Under the pieces are notes generated by a model. The model had not been told where the DNA came from. It ran no database searches and saw nothing but the letters and a program-made list of their open reading frames with translations. This document shows positions 1 through 9,599 of a stretch of DNA of 24,644 nucleotides, piece after piece; positions within the stretch are counted from its first letter, which is position 1; each line of letters opens with the position of its first letter. The stretch is from assembly GCA_934561115.1 (NCBI GenBank), contig CAKTFS010000024.1, positions 1-24,644 on the forward strand, given 5' to 3'. The translations under genes were made by a program, and so were the position numbers. Source of the DNA: an uncultured Faecalibacterium sp. (GTDB lineage: Bacteria; Bacillota; Clostridia; Oscillospirales; Ruminococcaceae).

Positions 1-71
1 TACCTTTTGCGCGGGGCAATATGCCCGCTGGGACCGGAGAACCCCATAAAAGGCACTATTGCTTGTATACT

Positions 72-100
72 ATAATAGCAGATTCCGGCAATAAAGTAAA
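72..100 (-). promoter_or_regulatory. Leftward promoter for a gene beyond the window
   Basis: On the minus strand a -35 TTTACT (95-100) and a -10 TATTAT (72-77) are separated by exactly 17 bp. Transcription would leave the window to the left, starting near base 65. No coding region is visible in 1-65, so the gene it serves is unknown. The match is 4/6 and 5/6 to the vegetative consensus, and it is not supported by anything else. Confidence 0.4.
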
Positions 101-246
101 CGCAAACCGCCCGACAAACGCACCAAAAATTAAGAAAAATTTTAGCGGTTTTGTACTTTCTTTAGTGCGCTAAAGCAAGCAGTGATGCTGATTTTCGGTT
201 TTGGGGGGCGGGCACTTCCAGAAATTGTGATTTTTTTCGCAAGAGG

Positions 247-402
247 GAACTCCCTCAGTCAAAACCTGCCGGTTTTGCCAGCTCCCTCGGGGAGGGAGCC
301 TCTGGCGTAACCGGAAGGTTTGCGGTTTAGCCGGGAAGTTCACCGCTATGCCAAAGGCCCCATCTTAGAGGGGGCTGTCGCCGAAGGCGACTGGGGGAGT
401 TC
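247..402 (+). repeat. Mosaic intergenic repeat R1 (GAACTCCC-ended form)
   Basis: The element is bounded by inverted ends, GAACTCCCTCAGTC at the left and GACTGGGGGAGTTC at the right. Inside are a small hairpin, a CTCCCTC/GAGGGAG stem, and the family core ending in CGCTATGCCAAAGGC. It is one of about ten related elements in this window. It carries no credible coding region; an open frame that continues through 320-754 is only the repeat read through. Confidence 0.8.
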
Positions 403-408
403 AGGCAA

Positions 409-633
409 GCGTCCTCGCCCTCTCAGTCAAGCCCTACCGGGCTTGCCAGCTCTCCCAAAGGGAGAGCCTCTGGCGAAACCGCAAGCTTTGCGGGTGAACC
501 GGAAACTGTGCCGCTATGCCAAGGCCTCTCCCTTTGAGGAAAGACTTCCCCCCGCGCCGGGGGAAGATGTCACCGTAGGTGACAAAAGGGGGAGTGTGGA
601 TTTGCAAAGCAAAGACGGAGAGGGCGAGGACGC
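409..633 (+). repeat. Mosaic intergenic repeat R2, long right arm
   Basis: A perfect 16-bp terminal inverted repeat bounds the element: GCGTCCTCGCCCTCTC at 409-424 and GAGAGGGCGAGGACGC at 618-633. The left arm is a short CTCTCCC-AAA-GGGAGAG hairpin. The core (about 470-530) is followed by the long arm, with a TTCCCCC/GGGGGAA stem and a GTCACC/GGTGAC stem. It is the clearest full-length copy together with the one at 20325-20489. No target-site duplication was identified by eye. Confidence 0.85.
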
Positions 634-710
634 TAACCCCAGCGCCGCGCTTTCGCAGAAAGCGGCGCTGCAGATGCCGTTTTCCTCCACGACCCCTCCC
701 GTGAAAAGGC

Positions 711-742
711 AATTCTGGAAAATCCGCAGATTTTCCAGAATT
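711..742. repeat. Perfect 14-bp inverted repeat, 4-nt loop
   Basis: AATTCTGGAAAATC at 711-724 is exactly complementary to 729-742, leaving the loop CGCA. No T-run follows on either strand, so it is not a canonical intrinsic terminator. It directly abuts the start of the structured element at 743. Confidence 0.75.
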
Positions 743-810
743 GCGAAATTATAAATATTCTTTCCTCTGATGATGCGCAGAGCAACGCGGAGCGCATTCC
801 AAATCGTCTT
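743..810 (+). repeat. Structured 68-bp element, copy 1
   Basis: It starts GCGAAATTATAAAT and ends near AAATCGTCTT. Between them a stem ATGCGC (773-778)/GCGCAT (792-797) encloses the 13-nt loop AGAGCAACGCGGA. Related copies lie at 4217-4400 (minus, with a loop insertion) and 20507-20573 (plus). The stem differs between copies by compensatory changes. Function is unknown. Confidence 0.65.
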
Positions 811-836
811 GCCCTCTTGTATTTATCATATCTTTA

Positions 837-866
837 TTGACAACAAACCGCACTTTGCCGTAAACT
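837..866 (+). promoter_or_regulatory. Promoter of the NUDIX-RluA operon
   Basis: A perfect -35 TTGACA (837-842) is followed after 18 bp by TAAACT (861-866), which puts the transcript start near 873. The short leader contains a CCGGCG-CAG-CGCCGG hairpin (879-893) just before the ribosome-binding region of the gene at 912. Confidence 0.55.
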
Positions 867-911
867 GAGAGCATAAAACCGGCGCAGCGCCGGAAAAGGG
901 GCGTAAGGCAA

Positions 912-1466
912 ATGAACGATACAGTACACTTTGAAAAAACTCTCTCCAGCGAGACCCTGTTCGAGGGGCGGGTCATCACCCTGACCAAGGACACCGCGCT
1001 GCTGGAAAACGGCAAGACCGCTACCCGCGAGGTGGTGCATCACCACGGCGGTGCCTGCATCCTGCCTTATTTTGCAGACGGCACCATCTGCATGGTGCGG
1101 CAGTTCCGCTATGCCATGCAGCAGCAGCTGTGGGAGCTACCCGCCGGTAAGCTGGAAAAGGGCGAGGACCCCTTTGAAGCCGCCAAGCGGGAGCTGGAAG
1201 AGGAGTGCGGCCTGACCGCCGACAACTACATCTCGCTGGGCGAGTTCTACCCCACTGTGGGCTACGATACCGAGGTCATCTATACATGGGTAGCCACCGG
1301 TCTGCATGAGACCAGGATGCACCTTGACGCGGACGAGTTCCTGACCCCCGACCGGGTGCCGCTGGAAAAGGCGTATCAGATGGTCATGAGCGGCGAGATC
1401 AAAGACGGCAAGACCATTGCGGGCATCCTGAAGCTGAAGGCTCTGCTGGCCGAGGGCAAGCTGTGA
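912..1466 (+). CDS. NUDIX hydrolase, ADP-ribose pyrophosphatase type
   Basis: The protein has 184 residues and a textbook Nudix box at 79-101: G79-x5-E85-x7-R93-E94-L95-x-E97-E98-x-G100-L101. This motif binds the divalent metal and the diphosphate. The surrounding sequence (VRQFRYAMQQQLWELPAGK, then PTVGYDTEVIYTW) is typical of cytosolic ADP-ribose pyrophosphatases, which cleave ADP-ribose to AMP and ribose 5-phosphate. Substrate choice cannot be proved from sequence because the family also acts on other nucleoside diphosphates. The start follows a consensus-like promoter and hairpin leader, with a weak TAAGG as ribosome site. The stop codon overlaps the GTG start of the next gene by four bases (GTGA), so the two are probably translationally coupled. 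Confidence 0.9.
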   Translation: MNDTVHFEKTLSSETLFEGRVITLTKDTALLENGKTATREVVHHHGGACILPYFADGTICMVRQFRYAMQQQLWELPAGKLEKGEDPFEAAKRELEEECGLTADNYISLGEFYPTVGYDTEVIYTWVATGLHETRMHLDADEFLTPDRVPLEKAYQMVMSGEIKDGKTIAGILKLKALLAEGKL

Positions 1467-2149
1467 TCCTGTACGAGGATTCCGCCCTTGTGGTACTGGA
1501 CAAGCCCACCGGGCTTTCCAGCGAGGAGGGCGTGCCCGCCGCGCTGCGCGCACACTGGAACGCGCCCGATGCCTTTGTGGGGGTGGTGCACCGGCTGGAC
1601 ACCGGGGTGTCCGGGTTGATGGTCTATGCCCGCACCCCGGCGGCTGCCGCCGCCCTGAGCCGTCAGGTGACCCAAAGTCAGGAGGCCTACGCCGTGCAGG
1701 ACGGCCGCGCCGAGGGCAAAGCCGCCGCGCCGCAGTTCGTCAAGCAGTACCGCGCGGTCATTGCCGGTGCACCGGATGCGCAGCTGCCCGCCGCCGGGGT
1801 GCTGCGGGATTACCTGTTCAAGGACAGCCGCAAGGGCAGGGTGTTCCCGGTCAGCCGTCCCCGCAAGGGGGTGCGGGAAGCGGTGCTGGAATACCGCATC
1901 CTTGCCACGGCAGGGGAGAACAGCCTTGCCCAGATCACCCTGCACACCGGGCGCACCCATCAGATCCGGGTACAGTTCGCCAGCCGCAAGCACCCGCTGT
2001 ACGGCGACGGAAAATACGGCAGCCGCCAGAAAGGCAGCATTGCCCTGCAAAGCTGCGGCCTGCGCTTTGTGCACCCGGACACCGGCAAGCCCATGGCCTT
2101 TTCTCTGCCCCTGCCCGCCGCCGCACCGTGGAAGGAGTTTTTGGAATAA
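1463..2149 (+). CDS. RluA-family RNA pseudouridine synthase
   Basis: This 228-residue protein carries the RluA catalytic signature HRLDTGVSG at 43-51, where D46 is the expected catalytic aspartate. A downstream GRTHQIRVQFASRKHPLYGD segment is the second conserved block of the family. It isomerises a uridine in rRNA or tRNA to pseudouridine. No N-terminal S4 RNA-binding domain is present, so it is of the short, stand-alone type; the target base cannot be named. It starts with GTG inside the stop codon of the NUDIX gene and has no obvious ribosome site of its own, which fits coupling. A mosaic repeat (from 2171) follows, without a clear T-rich terminator. Confidence 0.92.
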   Translation: MILYEDSALVVLDKPTGLSSEEGVPAALRAHWNAPDAFVGVVHRLDTGVSGLMVYARTPAAAAALSRQVTQSQEAYAVQDGRAEGKAAAPQFVKQYRAVIAGAPDAQLPAAGVLRDYLFKDSRKGRVFPVSRPRKGVREAVLEYRILATAGENSLAQITLHTGRTHQIRVQFASRKHPLYGDGKYGSRQKGSIALQSCGLRFVHPDTGKPMAFSLPLPAAAPWKEFLE

Positions 2150-2170
2150 GGCTGTTGCACATGGTCAGCA

Positions 2171-2380
2171 TCCTCGCCCTCTCAGGCGCTAACGCGCCAG
2201 CTCTCCCAAAGGGAGAGCCTCTGGCGAAACCATACACTTTGCAGTTTGACCGGAAACTTTTCCGCTATGCCAAGGCCTCTCCCTTTGAGGAAAGACTTCC
2301 CCCGCGCCGGGGGAAGATGTCGCGCAGCGACAAAAGGGGGAGTGTGGCAGTGAGCGAAGCGAACTGACGGAGAGGGCGAG
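2171..2380 (+). repeat. Mosaic intergenic repeat R3, long right arm
   Basis: It has TCCTCGCCCTCTC at the left end and GAGAGGGCGAG at the right end. Its order is the same as R2: small hairpin AGGCGCTAACGCGCC, CTCTCCC-AAA-GGGAGAG, core with CCGCTATGCCAAGGC, then the long arm with TTCCCCC/GGGGGAA. It fills almost the whole gap between the pseudouridine synthase and the GntR regulator. Confidence 0.85.
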
Positions 2381-2418
2381 CCCGCTAAAGGAACAATCAT
2401 TTCTATTAGGTGAGTGAT

Positions 2419-3105
2419 ATGGAACAGCAATACAAGACTGATGCCGAAATTTACGCCGTGCTGGAACGGGAGATCATCGACCTGACCATCCGTCCCGGCT
2501 CTTCGCTGAGCGAGAACCCGCTGTGCGCCCGGTTCAATGCGCCGCGCTCCCTGATCCGGGTGGTGCTGCAAAAATTGCAGGAAAACGGGCTGGTGCGCAT
2601 CGTGCCCTATAAGGGCACCACCGTCACCCGGCTGAACCGGCGCATCGTGGACGAGCTGATCTACGAGCGCACCGCCGTGGAGGGGCGCATTCTGCGGGAC
2701 TTTGCCCCCATCGCCACCCCGGCGCAGCGGGCGCAGATCCGTGCGCGGGTGGACGCCTACGAAGCCCTTGCGCGTGCCGAGAACCCGGACTTCAACAAGC
2801 TGTACGAGGCCGACTGCCGCCTGCACGAGACGTGGTTTTCCGCCATGGATAAGATGTACCTGTGGAGCACCTTACAGAACGCCCACGCCGATTACAGCCG
2901 GTTCCGTATGCTGGACACTATGACCACCGGCGGGCTGGACGAGGTGATCGCCGACCACCGCAACCTGCTGAACGCCATCGAGCGGTGTGACCTTGCCGCC
3001 TTTGAGCCGCTGGTGGAGCGGCATCTGTACGGCGGCATCCGCCGCCTTGGCAGCAAGCTGACCGAGGAATACGCCGACTTTTTTGAGCCGGAGACCGTGA
3101 AATAA
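2419..3105 (+). CDS. GntR-family regulator, FCD subfamily
   Basis: The protein (228 residues) has an N-terminal winged helix-turn-helix: EREIIDLTIRPGSSLSENPLCARFNAPRSLIRVVLQKLQENGLV is the GntR pattern at about 14-60. An all-helical FCD ligand domain follows. The metal-binding residues are visible as D..LHETW (near 121-127), ADHRNLL and ERHLYGG. It is probably a ligand-responsive repressor of carbon metabolism genes; the ligand and targets are unknown and no catabolic genes are adjacent. I chose the ATG at 2419 because AGG lies 8 nt upstream; an in-frame GTG at 2410 overlaps that ribosome site and is less likely. It is alone, converging on mntP. Confidence 0.88.
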   Translation: MEQQYKTDAEIYAVLEREIIDLTIRPGSSLSENPLCARFNAPRSLIRVVLQKLQENGLVRIVPYKGTTVTRLNRRIVDELIYERTAVEGRILRDFAPIATPAQRAQIRARVDAYEALARAENPDFNKLYEADCRLHETWFSAMDKMYLWSTLQNAHADYSRFRMLDTMTTGGLDEVIADHRNLLNAIERCDLAAFEPLVERHLYGGIRRLGSKLTEEYADFFEPETVK

Positions 3106-3137
3106 TGCAAAATTGTTCCATGGGGAACAAAGAGGAA

Positions 3138-3293
3138 AACTCCCCCAGTCATCGCTACGCGATGCCAGCCCCCTCTGGGATGGGGCCTTTGGCATGGCGA
3201 TAAACTTTCCGGTCAAACCGTGAAGTTTCCGGTTCCGCCAGAGGCTCCCTCTCCGAGGGAGCTGTCGTGGCGCACGCCGCGACTGAGGGAGTT
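3138..3293 (-). repeat. Mosaic intergenic repeat R4 (AACTCCC-ended, inverted)
   Basis: It is bounded by AACTCCCCCAGTC and GACTGAGGGAGTT. The core reads in the opposite direction to R1-R3 (GCCTTTGGCATGGCG here). It sits in the convergent gap between gntR and mntP, just left of a bidirectional terminator. Confidence 0.8.
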
Positions 3294-3300
3294 AAAACAC

Positions 3301-3334
3301 AAGCCCGGAGCATCCGCAGACGCTCCGGGCTTTT
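3301..3334. terminator. Bidirectional terminator between gntR and mntP
   Basis: AAGCCCGGAGC (3301-3311) pairs perfectly with GCTCCGGGCTT (3322-3332). A TTTT run ends the plus-strand side. On the minus strand the hairpin is followed by GTGTTTT. It lies 6 bp past the mntP stop and serves the two convergent genes. Confidence 0.75.
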
Positions 3335-3339
3335 GATAT

Positions 3340-3921
3340 TCAGAACACCCCGGTAATGAAAATTTCCAGACCGATGCCGATCAGGATAACGCCGCCCAGA
3401 ATATTGGCCTTGCCGGAAAGCTTGGTGCCGAACTTTTTGCCGATGCGCAGACCCGCCATGCAGATGAAGAAGGTGACCACCGCAATGATGATGGCAGCGG
3501 TCAGCGCCATCAGCCAGCCGTATTCCGAGATGGTAAAGCCCACCGAGAGGGCATCGATGCTGGTAGCCACGCCCTGCATGAACAGTGCCCCGGCGCTGAG
3601 CTCCGCCGCCTCCTCGGCTTCTTCGCCCCGGATGCCGTCCAGCAGCATCTTTCCGCCGATGTAGCTCAGCAGCGCCAGCGCGATCCACGGGATCAGGGTC
3701 TCAAAGGACGAAAACAGCTCCACGATGGTATGCACGCACACCCAGCCGATCATGGGCATTGCGGCCTGAAAAATGCCGAAAGTGCCCGCAATTTTGCACA
3801 TCGTGCCCTTGTTCATTTTAGGGTCGTGCAGGCCGTTTGCCATGGACACCGAAAACGCATCCATCGCAAGCCCCACGCCCAGCAAAACGCTGTTGAGAAA
3901 AAACACAAAACTCCATTCCAT
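3340..3921 (-). CDS. mntP: Manganese efflux pump MntP
   Basis: This is a 193-residue, six-helix membrane protein of the MntP (DUF204) family, which exports Mn2+ from the cytoplasm. The two repeated family motifs are clear: AMDAFSVSMANG (D21) near the N-terminus and ATSIDALSVGF (D123) in the second half; the equivalent aspartates are needed for transport in Escherichia coli. The start at 3921 is fixed by a strong AGGAGG 8 nt upstream. A longer frame from 4104 exists but it translates the riboswitch and attenuator, so it is not used. Expression is under a yybP-ykoY manganese riboswitch at 4036-4162. It ends at a bidirectional terminator. Confidence 0.95.
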   Translation of the reverse strand: MEWSFVFFLNSVLLGVGLAMDAFSVSMANGLHDPKMNKGTMCKIAGTFGIFQAAMPMIGWVCVHTIVELFSSFETLIPWIALALLSYIGGKMLLDGIRGEEAEEAAELSAGALFMQGVATSIDALSVGFTISEYGWLMALTAAIIIAVVTFFICMAGLRIGKKFGTKLSGKANILGGVILIGIGLEIFITGVF

Positions 3922-3960
3922 TCTGTCTGCCTCCTGTTTGTTGACCGTATTCCAAACCAA

Positions 3961-4002
3961 AACAAAACCCGGCCCCGGGCGCATTGTACGTCCGGGACCG
4001 GG
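3961..4002 (-). terminator. Attenuator terminator of the mntP leader
   Basis: On the minus strand CCCGGTCCCGG (4002-3992) pairs with CCGGGGCCGGG (3978-3968) with a single G-U pair, followed by TTTTGTTTT. It lies between the riboswitch aptamer and the mntP ribosome site. Mn2+ binding is expected to prevent its formation, so that the exporter is made only when manganese is high. Confidence 0.8.
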
Positions 4003-4035
4003 TGATTTTTTGAGAAATCCACTCCATGTGCACGG

Positions 4036-4162
4036 GCGCAGCAAACACGCACCAAAACACATGAGTCTCGCAAATGAAAGCAAGCCAGACCGGAAAGCGG
4101 TCATTATGTTGACTTGCTGCGCTCTGCAAAGCGCCTGCTACTCCCCCACGGGTATTGTGATT
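4036..4162 (-). ncRNA. yybP-ykoY manganese riboswitch
   Basis: The minus-strand leader shows the conserved parts of the yybP-ykoY class in order: GGGGGAGTAGC (4147-4137), a GC hairpin, GTCAACATAATGACC (4113-4099), and GCTTGC followed by CATTTGCGAGAC (ends near 4065). The two internal-loop segments (AACATA and GCGAGAC) are those that dock around Mn2+ in the known structures. The gene downstream is the Mn exporter mntP, the commonest partner of this class. An intrinsic terminator follows, so control is by transcription attenuation. Outer boundaries are approximate because the closing helix was not resolved by eye. Confidence 0.93.
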
Positions 4163-4168
4163 TCGTTT

Positions 4169-4197
4169 ATTTTAGCACAGTTTTAAGGGGAAGTCCA
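4169..4197 (-). promoter_or_regulatory. Promoter of the riboswitch-mntP transcript
   Basis: On the minus strand a -10 TAAAAT (4174-4169), extended by TG one base upstream, lies 17 bp from the -35 TGGACT (4197-4192). The transcript would begin near 4162, right before the riboswitch. Confidence 0.6.
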
Positions 4198-4216
4198 GAC
4201 AAACCTGACGGTGAAA

Positions 4217-4400
4217 CGATTTTAAATGTGCTCCGCTATCGGGTTGCGGCACCCAGCATCCGCTTCGTGCCTTGGGCGGCACTCGCGTCTTGCTGGCCGC
4301 TGCCCCAACAACTCCTCCCTGTTTCCGCCGCTGGCGGCGGTCGTCGTCGTTGCACTCTGCACATCAATAGCGGAAGAATTATTTATAATTTCGCGTTTGT
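4217..4400 (-). repeat. Structured element, copy 2, with a ~114-nt loop insertion
   Basis: On the minus strand it has the same left flank as copies 1 and 3 (CGCGAAATTATAAATAATTC, 4395-4376), then ATGTGC (4364-4359), the loop beginning AGAG and ending CGGA, GCACAT (4231-4226), and AAAATCGTTT. The loop is 127 nt long against 13 nt in the other copies. The stretch inside shows no gene. This element and repeat R5 account for most of the 400-bp gap between mntP and gyrA. Confidence 0.6.
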
Positions 4401-4482
4401 CGCGCTCTGCGGAGCGCTCCAAACGCTATTTTCACAGGGGGGTCGTAACGGCAAGCGGCAAGACGGAAGGGGTGACTTCCGG

Positions 4483-4583
4483 GGTGGCAAAGTTTCCGTT
4501 CAAAACGTAAAGTGCGTGGTTTCGCCAGAGGCTCCCTCCCAGAGGGAGCTGGCAAAACCGTCAGGTTTTGACTGAGGGAGTTC
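4483..4583 (-). repeat. Partial mosaic repeat R5
   Basis: It has the core and one arm (GGTTTCGCCAGAGGCTCCCTC...GAGGGAGC) and one end, GACTGAGGGAGTTC at 4570-4583. The left terminal repeat is missing, so it is a truncated copy. It lies 15 bp from the gyrA stop; its hairpins lack a T-run on the minus strand, so termination there is unproven. Confidence 0.65.
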
Positions 4584-4598
4584 AGCCTGCGCAGCTCC

Positions 4599-7181
4599 TT
4601 ATTCCTTCTCTTCCGGATCTGCCTCCGGGGCTTCGGTGGCGGCGGCTGCGTCGGCGGCTTCCATCTCGGCCAGCTGCTCGGCGGTGGGCTCGGCATCGGC
4701 TTCAGAAGTGTCGATCTTCTCGGTCTGCGCTTCGTCGTCATGGTCGGTGCGTGCCAGCACCATCACCTTGTCGTTCTCGCCCAAACGCATCACGCGCACG
4801 CCGGAGCCGTAGCGGCTCTGCAGCGGGATCTCGTTGACGTGCAGGCGGATGATGATGCCTTCCTGACTGCTCAGCAGCACATCGTCCACATCATCCACGA
4901 TCTTCACGGCGGCAACCTTGTCGCGGCTCACATCGTAGTTGCGGATGCCCTTGCCGCCGCGGGCGGTGATGCGGTAGGTGTCGATATCCGAGCGGCGGCC
5001 CTTGCCGTTCTCGGTCACGGTCAGCACCGTGCCGCCCTCGCGGCAGATGCACACGCCGACGACCTCGTCACCCTCTGCCAGACGGATGGCGCGCACGCCG
5101 TGGCCGTTACGGCCCATCGGGCGGGCGTTTTCCTCGTTGAAGCGGATGGCCTGACCGTTGCGGGTGGCAACGATGAGCATATCGTGGCCGGAGGTCAGGC
5201 GGGTCCATGCCAAGGCATCGCCCTCGTTCAGGGCAATGCCGATCAGGCCGCTCTTGCGGATGTTGGCGTACTGTTCCAGCGGGGTGCGCTTGATCAGACC
5301 CTGCTTTGTGACCATGGTCACATAGCCGCCCGACTGCTCGGCGTCCTTGCTCTGGCAGATCATATTGGTGACCTTTTCGCCCTCAGCCAGCTGCAGCAGG
5401 TTGACGATGTTCATGCCCTTGCTGGTGCGGCTGCCCTCGGCGATGGTGTAGCCCTTGATGCGGAACAGACGGCCCCGGTCGGTGACAAAGAGCACATAGT
5501 CGTGGGTGGAGCCTACGAACATCTCCTGCACGATGTCCTCTTCCTTGCGGGTCATGCCGGAGATGCCGCGACCGCCGCGCCGCTGTGCCTGATAGGTGGC
5601 CTTGAGCTGGCGCTTGATATAACCGGCCTCGGTCAGGGTGTAGACGCACTGCTCCTCGGCGATCAGATCCTCGATATCCACCTCACCGGTCACAGACTGG
5701 ATCTCGGTGCGGCGCTCGTCCCCGAAGCGCTTCTTCATTTCCAGCAGCTCGTCCTTGACGATGGCAAGCACCCGGGCGTCATCGGCCAGAATGGCTTCCC
5801 AGTCCTCGATCTTGGCCTGCAGACCGGCCAGCTCTTCCTCGATCTTCAAAATTTCCAGACCAGCCAGACGGCCCAGCTGCAATTTAACGATGGCGTCTGC
5901 CTGCGGGTCATCAAAGCCGAACTGCTCCATGATGGCAGCCTTGGCTTCTGCCATGCCGCCCTTGCAGGCGCGGATGGTGGCGATCAGCTCGTCCACGATG
6001 TCGGTGGCCTTTTTCAGACCTTCCAGAATGTGGGCACGCTCCTTGGCCTTTTTCAGGTCGTACTGGGTGCGGCGGCGCACCACCTCGTCCTGAAACTCCA
6101 CATACTTCTGCAGCATCTGCTTCAGGGTGAGCACCTTGGGCACCTTGTGGTCGATGGCCAGCATAATGACGCCCACGGTGTCCTGCAGCTGGGTGTACTG
6201 GTACAGCTGGTTCAGGATGACCTGTGCATTGGCGTCCTTGCGGACATCCACCACGATGCGCATACCCTTGCGGTTGGTCTCATCGTTCAGGCCGGTGATG
6301 CCCTCGATGCGCTTTTCCTTGACAAGGTCTGCCATGTGCTCGATCAAGCGCGCCTTGTTGACCATATAGGGGATCTCGGTGATCACGATCTGGGTGCGGC
6401 CGTTCTTGGTCTCCTCAATGGTGGCGCGGCCGCGCAGGGTGATTTTGCCGCGTCCGGTGGCGTAGGCGGCGCGGATGCCGCTGCGTCCCATGATGATGCC
6501 GGCAGTGGGGAAGTCCGGGCCCTTGATGTGCTCCATCAGGCCGGGCAGGTCGATGTCCGGGTCATCGATATAGGCGATGCAGCCGTCAATGACCTCGCTC
6601 AGGTTGTGGGGCGGGATGTTGGTGGCCATACCGACTGCGATGCCCTGACTGCCGTTGACCAGCAGGTTCGGGAAGCGGCAGGGCAGCACGCTGGGTTCCT
6701 TTTTGGTCTCGTCAAAGTTGGGGTCCCAGTCGATGGTGTCCTTCTCGATATCGGTCAGCATCTCCACCGCCATGCGGCTCATGCGGGCCTCGGTGTAACG
6801 GTAAGCAGCCGGGGGGTCGCCGTCCACAGAACCAAAGTTACCCTGACCATCCACCAGCGGATAGCGCAGCGAGAAGTCCTGTGCCAGACGTACCATGGCG
6901 TCGTAGACCGATGCGTCGCCGTGGGGGTGGTAAGAGCCCAGCACCGCACCAACGGTATCGGCAGATTTGCGGTATGCATGGCTGGGGTCGTTGCCGCGCT
7001 CATGCATGGTGTACAGAATGCGGCGGTGGACGGGTTTCAAGCCGTCCCGCACATCGGGCAGGGCGCGGGACACGATGACCGACATGGAATAATCCAGGAA
7101 GGCCGTCTCGATCTCCTTTTTGACATCGCGGATGATCTTTTTGGTTCCGCTGCCCGGTATCATCACATAATCTTCTTCCAT
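4599..7181 (-). CDS. gyrA: DNA gyrase subunit A
   Basis: With GyrB it forms the A2B2 enzyme that introduces negative supercoils using ATP. At 860 residues it has family length. The winged-helix domain includes the catalytic tyrosine Y129 in AAYRYTEAR; the C-terminal beta-pinwheel carries the GyrA box QRRGGRG (533-539), which separates gyrase from topoisomerase IV. The quinolone-determining stretch reads [14 protein letters not shown], so the position of E. coli S83 is alanine (A90). The last ~50 residues are an acidic, alanine-rich tail. The start at 7181 has GGAGG 5 nt upstream. It lies 344 bp downstream of gyrB with a repeat between and no convincing promoter of its own, so cotranscription with gyrB is likely. 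Confidence 0.98.
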   Translation of the reverse strand: MEEDYVMIPGSGTKKIIRDVKKEIETAFLDYSMSVIVSRALPDVRDGLKPVHRRILYTMHERGNDPSHAYRKSADTVGAVLGSYHPHGDASVYDAMVRLAQDFSLRYPLVDGQGNFGSVDGDPPAAYRYTEARMSRMAVEMLTDIEKDTIDWDPNFDETKKEPSVLPCRFPNLLVNGSQGIAVGMATNIPPHNLSEVIDGCIAYIDDPDIDLPGLMEHIKGPDFPTAGIIMGRSGIRAAYATGRGKITLRGRATIEETKNGRTQIVITEIPYMVNKARLIEHMADLVKEKRIEGITGLNDETNRKGMRIVVDVRKDANAQVILNQLYQYTQLQDTVGVIMLAIDHKVPKVLTLKQMLQKYVEFQDEVVRRRTQYDLKKAKERAHILEGLKKATDIVDELIATIRACKGGMAEAKAAIMEQFGFDDPQADAIVKLQLGRLAGLEILKIEEELAGLQAKIEDWEAILADDARVLAIVKDELLEMKKRFGDERRTEIQSVTGEVDIEDLIAEEQCVYTLTEAGYIKRQLKATYQAQRRGGRGISGMTRKEEDIVQEMFVGSTHDYVLFVTDRGRLFRIKGYTIAEGSRTSKGMNIVNLLQLAEGEKVTNMICQSKDAEQSGGYVTMVTKQGLIKRTPLEQYANIRKSGLIGIALNEGDALAWTRLTSGHDMLIVATRNGQAIRFNEENARPMGRNGHGVRAIRLAEGDEVVGVCICREGGTVLTVTENGKGRRSDIDTYRITARGGKGIRNYDVSRDKVAAVKIVDDVDDVLLSSQEGIIIRLHVNEIPLQSRYGSGVRVMRLGENDKVMVLARTDHDDEAQTEKIDTSEADAEPTAEQLAEMEAADAAAATEAPEADPEEKE

Positions 7182-7202
7182 TTGTTCCTCCGTAGGGTTT
7201 GA

Positions 7203-7520
7203 CCCTCTCAGTCAATGCCTTGCGGCATTGCCAGCTCCCCCGAAAGGGGGAGCTTTTTGCGTGAGAAGGAAAAGTTTATCTTTTTGCCTGAAGGCTTCCC
7301 CCGGTCGGGGGAAGCTGTCACCGCAGGTGACTGATGAGGGCGCAGGCAAGCGGCTGCTTGCGGGAAATTCCCCCTCATCCGTCTGCTCACTACGTTCGCA
7401 GCCACCTTCCCCCAAGGGGTGAAGGCTTTAGTAACGGCAAGGTTTCCGGTCGGGGTGTAAAGTTTTCCGTACCGGAAAGCTCCCCCCTCGGGGGAGCTGG
7501 CGCGTCAGCGCCTGAGAGGG
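7203..7520. repeat. Composite mosaic repeat R6 between gyrB and gyrA
   Basis: It is bounded by CCCTCTCAG and CTGAGAGGG. Inside are AGCTCCCCC-GAAA-GGGGGAGCT followed by TTTTT (about 7232-7256; a terminator shape only for the plus strand), a TTCCCCC/GGGGGAA stem and a GTCACC/GGTGAC stem, then a second CTCCCC/GGGGAG stem near the right end. It appears to be two family members joined. It occupies nearly the whole 344-bp gap, so gyrB-gyrA transcripts must cross it. Confidence 0.75.
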
Positions 7521-7525
7521 TTTTC

Positions 7526-9538
<2,013 letters not shown>

Positions 9539-9562
9539 TCATTTTTGCGTTTGTTTTTTCAA

Positions 9563-9599
9563 ATTATAGCAAAGCGGGAACCGGTACACCAGAGTGTAC
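9563..9599 (-). promoter_or_regulatory. gyrB promoter with an inverted repeat at the -35 region
   Basis: On the minus strand TATAAT (9568-9563) is preceded by TGC, giving an extended -10; no good -35 exists. GTACAC-TCTG-GTGTAC (9599-9584), a perfect 6-bp inverted repeat with a 4-nt centre, covers the -35 position. This suggests a repressor or activator operator. On the plus strand the same hairpin is followed by seven T/TC bases and could also act as a terminator for antisense transcripts. Confidence 0.55.

Noticed and set aside
247..633. Repeats as a CRISPR array
   Set aside because: Units are long, palindromic, unevenly spaced and without unique spacers; no cas gene is present.
320..754. 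144-codon open frame in repeats R1-R2
   Set aside because: It consists of repeat hairpins read through, has no ribosome site and no recognisable domain; fragments recur in other repeats.
3113..3130. TTGTTCC-ATGG-GGAACAA palindrome as a second parS-like site
   Set aside because: Its centre (ATGG) does not fit parS and it is followed on the minus strand by TTTTG; a weak terminator for mntP read-through is simpler.
3922..4104. N-terminal extension of mntP
   Set aside because: It would translate the riboswitch 3' part and attenuator; the AGGAGG before 3921 fixes the start.
4740..7202. 820-codon frame on the plus strand
   Set aside because: It is the complement of gyrA, rich in H, L and Q with no motifs; long antisense frames are common in GC-rich genes.
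7232..7256. gyrA or gyrB terminator
   Set aside because: The T-run is on the plus strand only, opposite to the direction of both genes.
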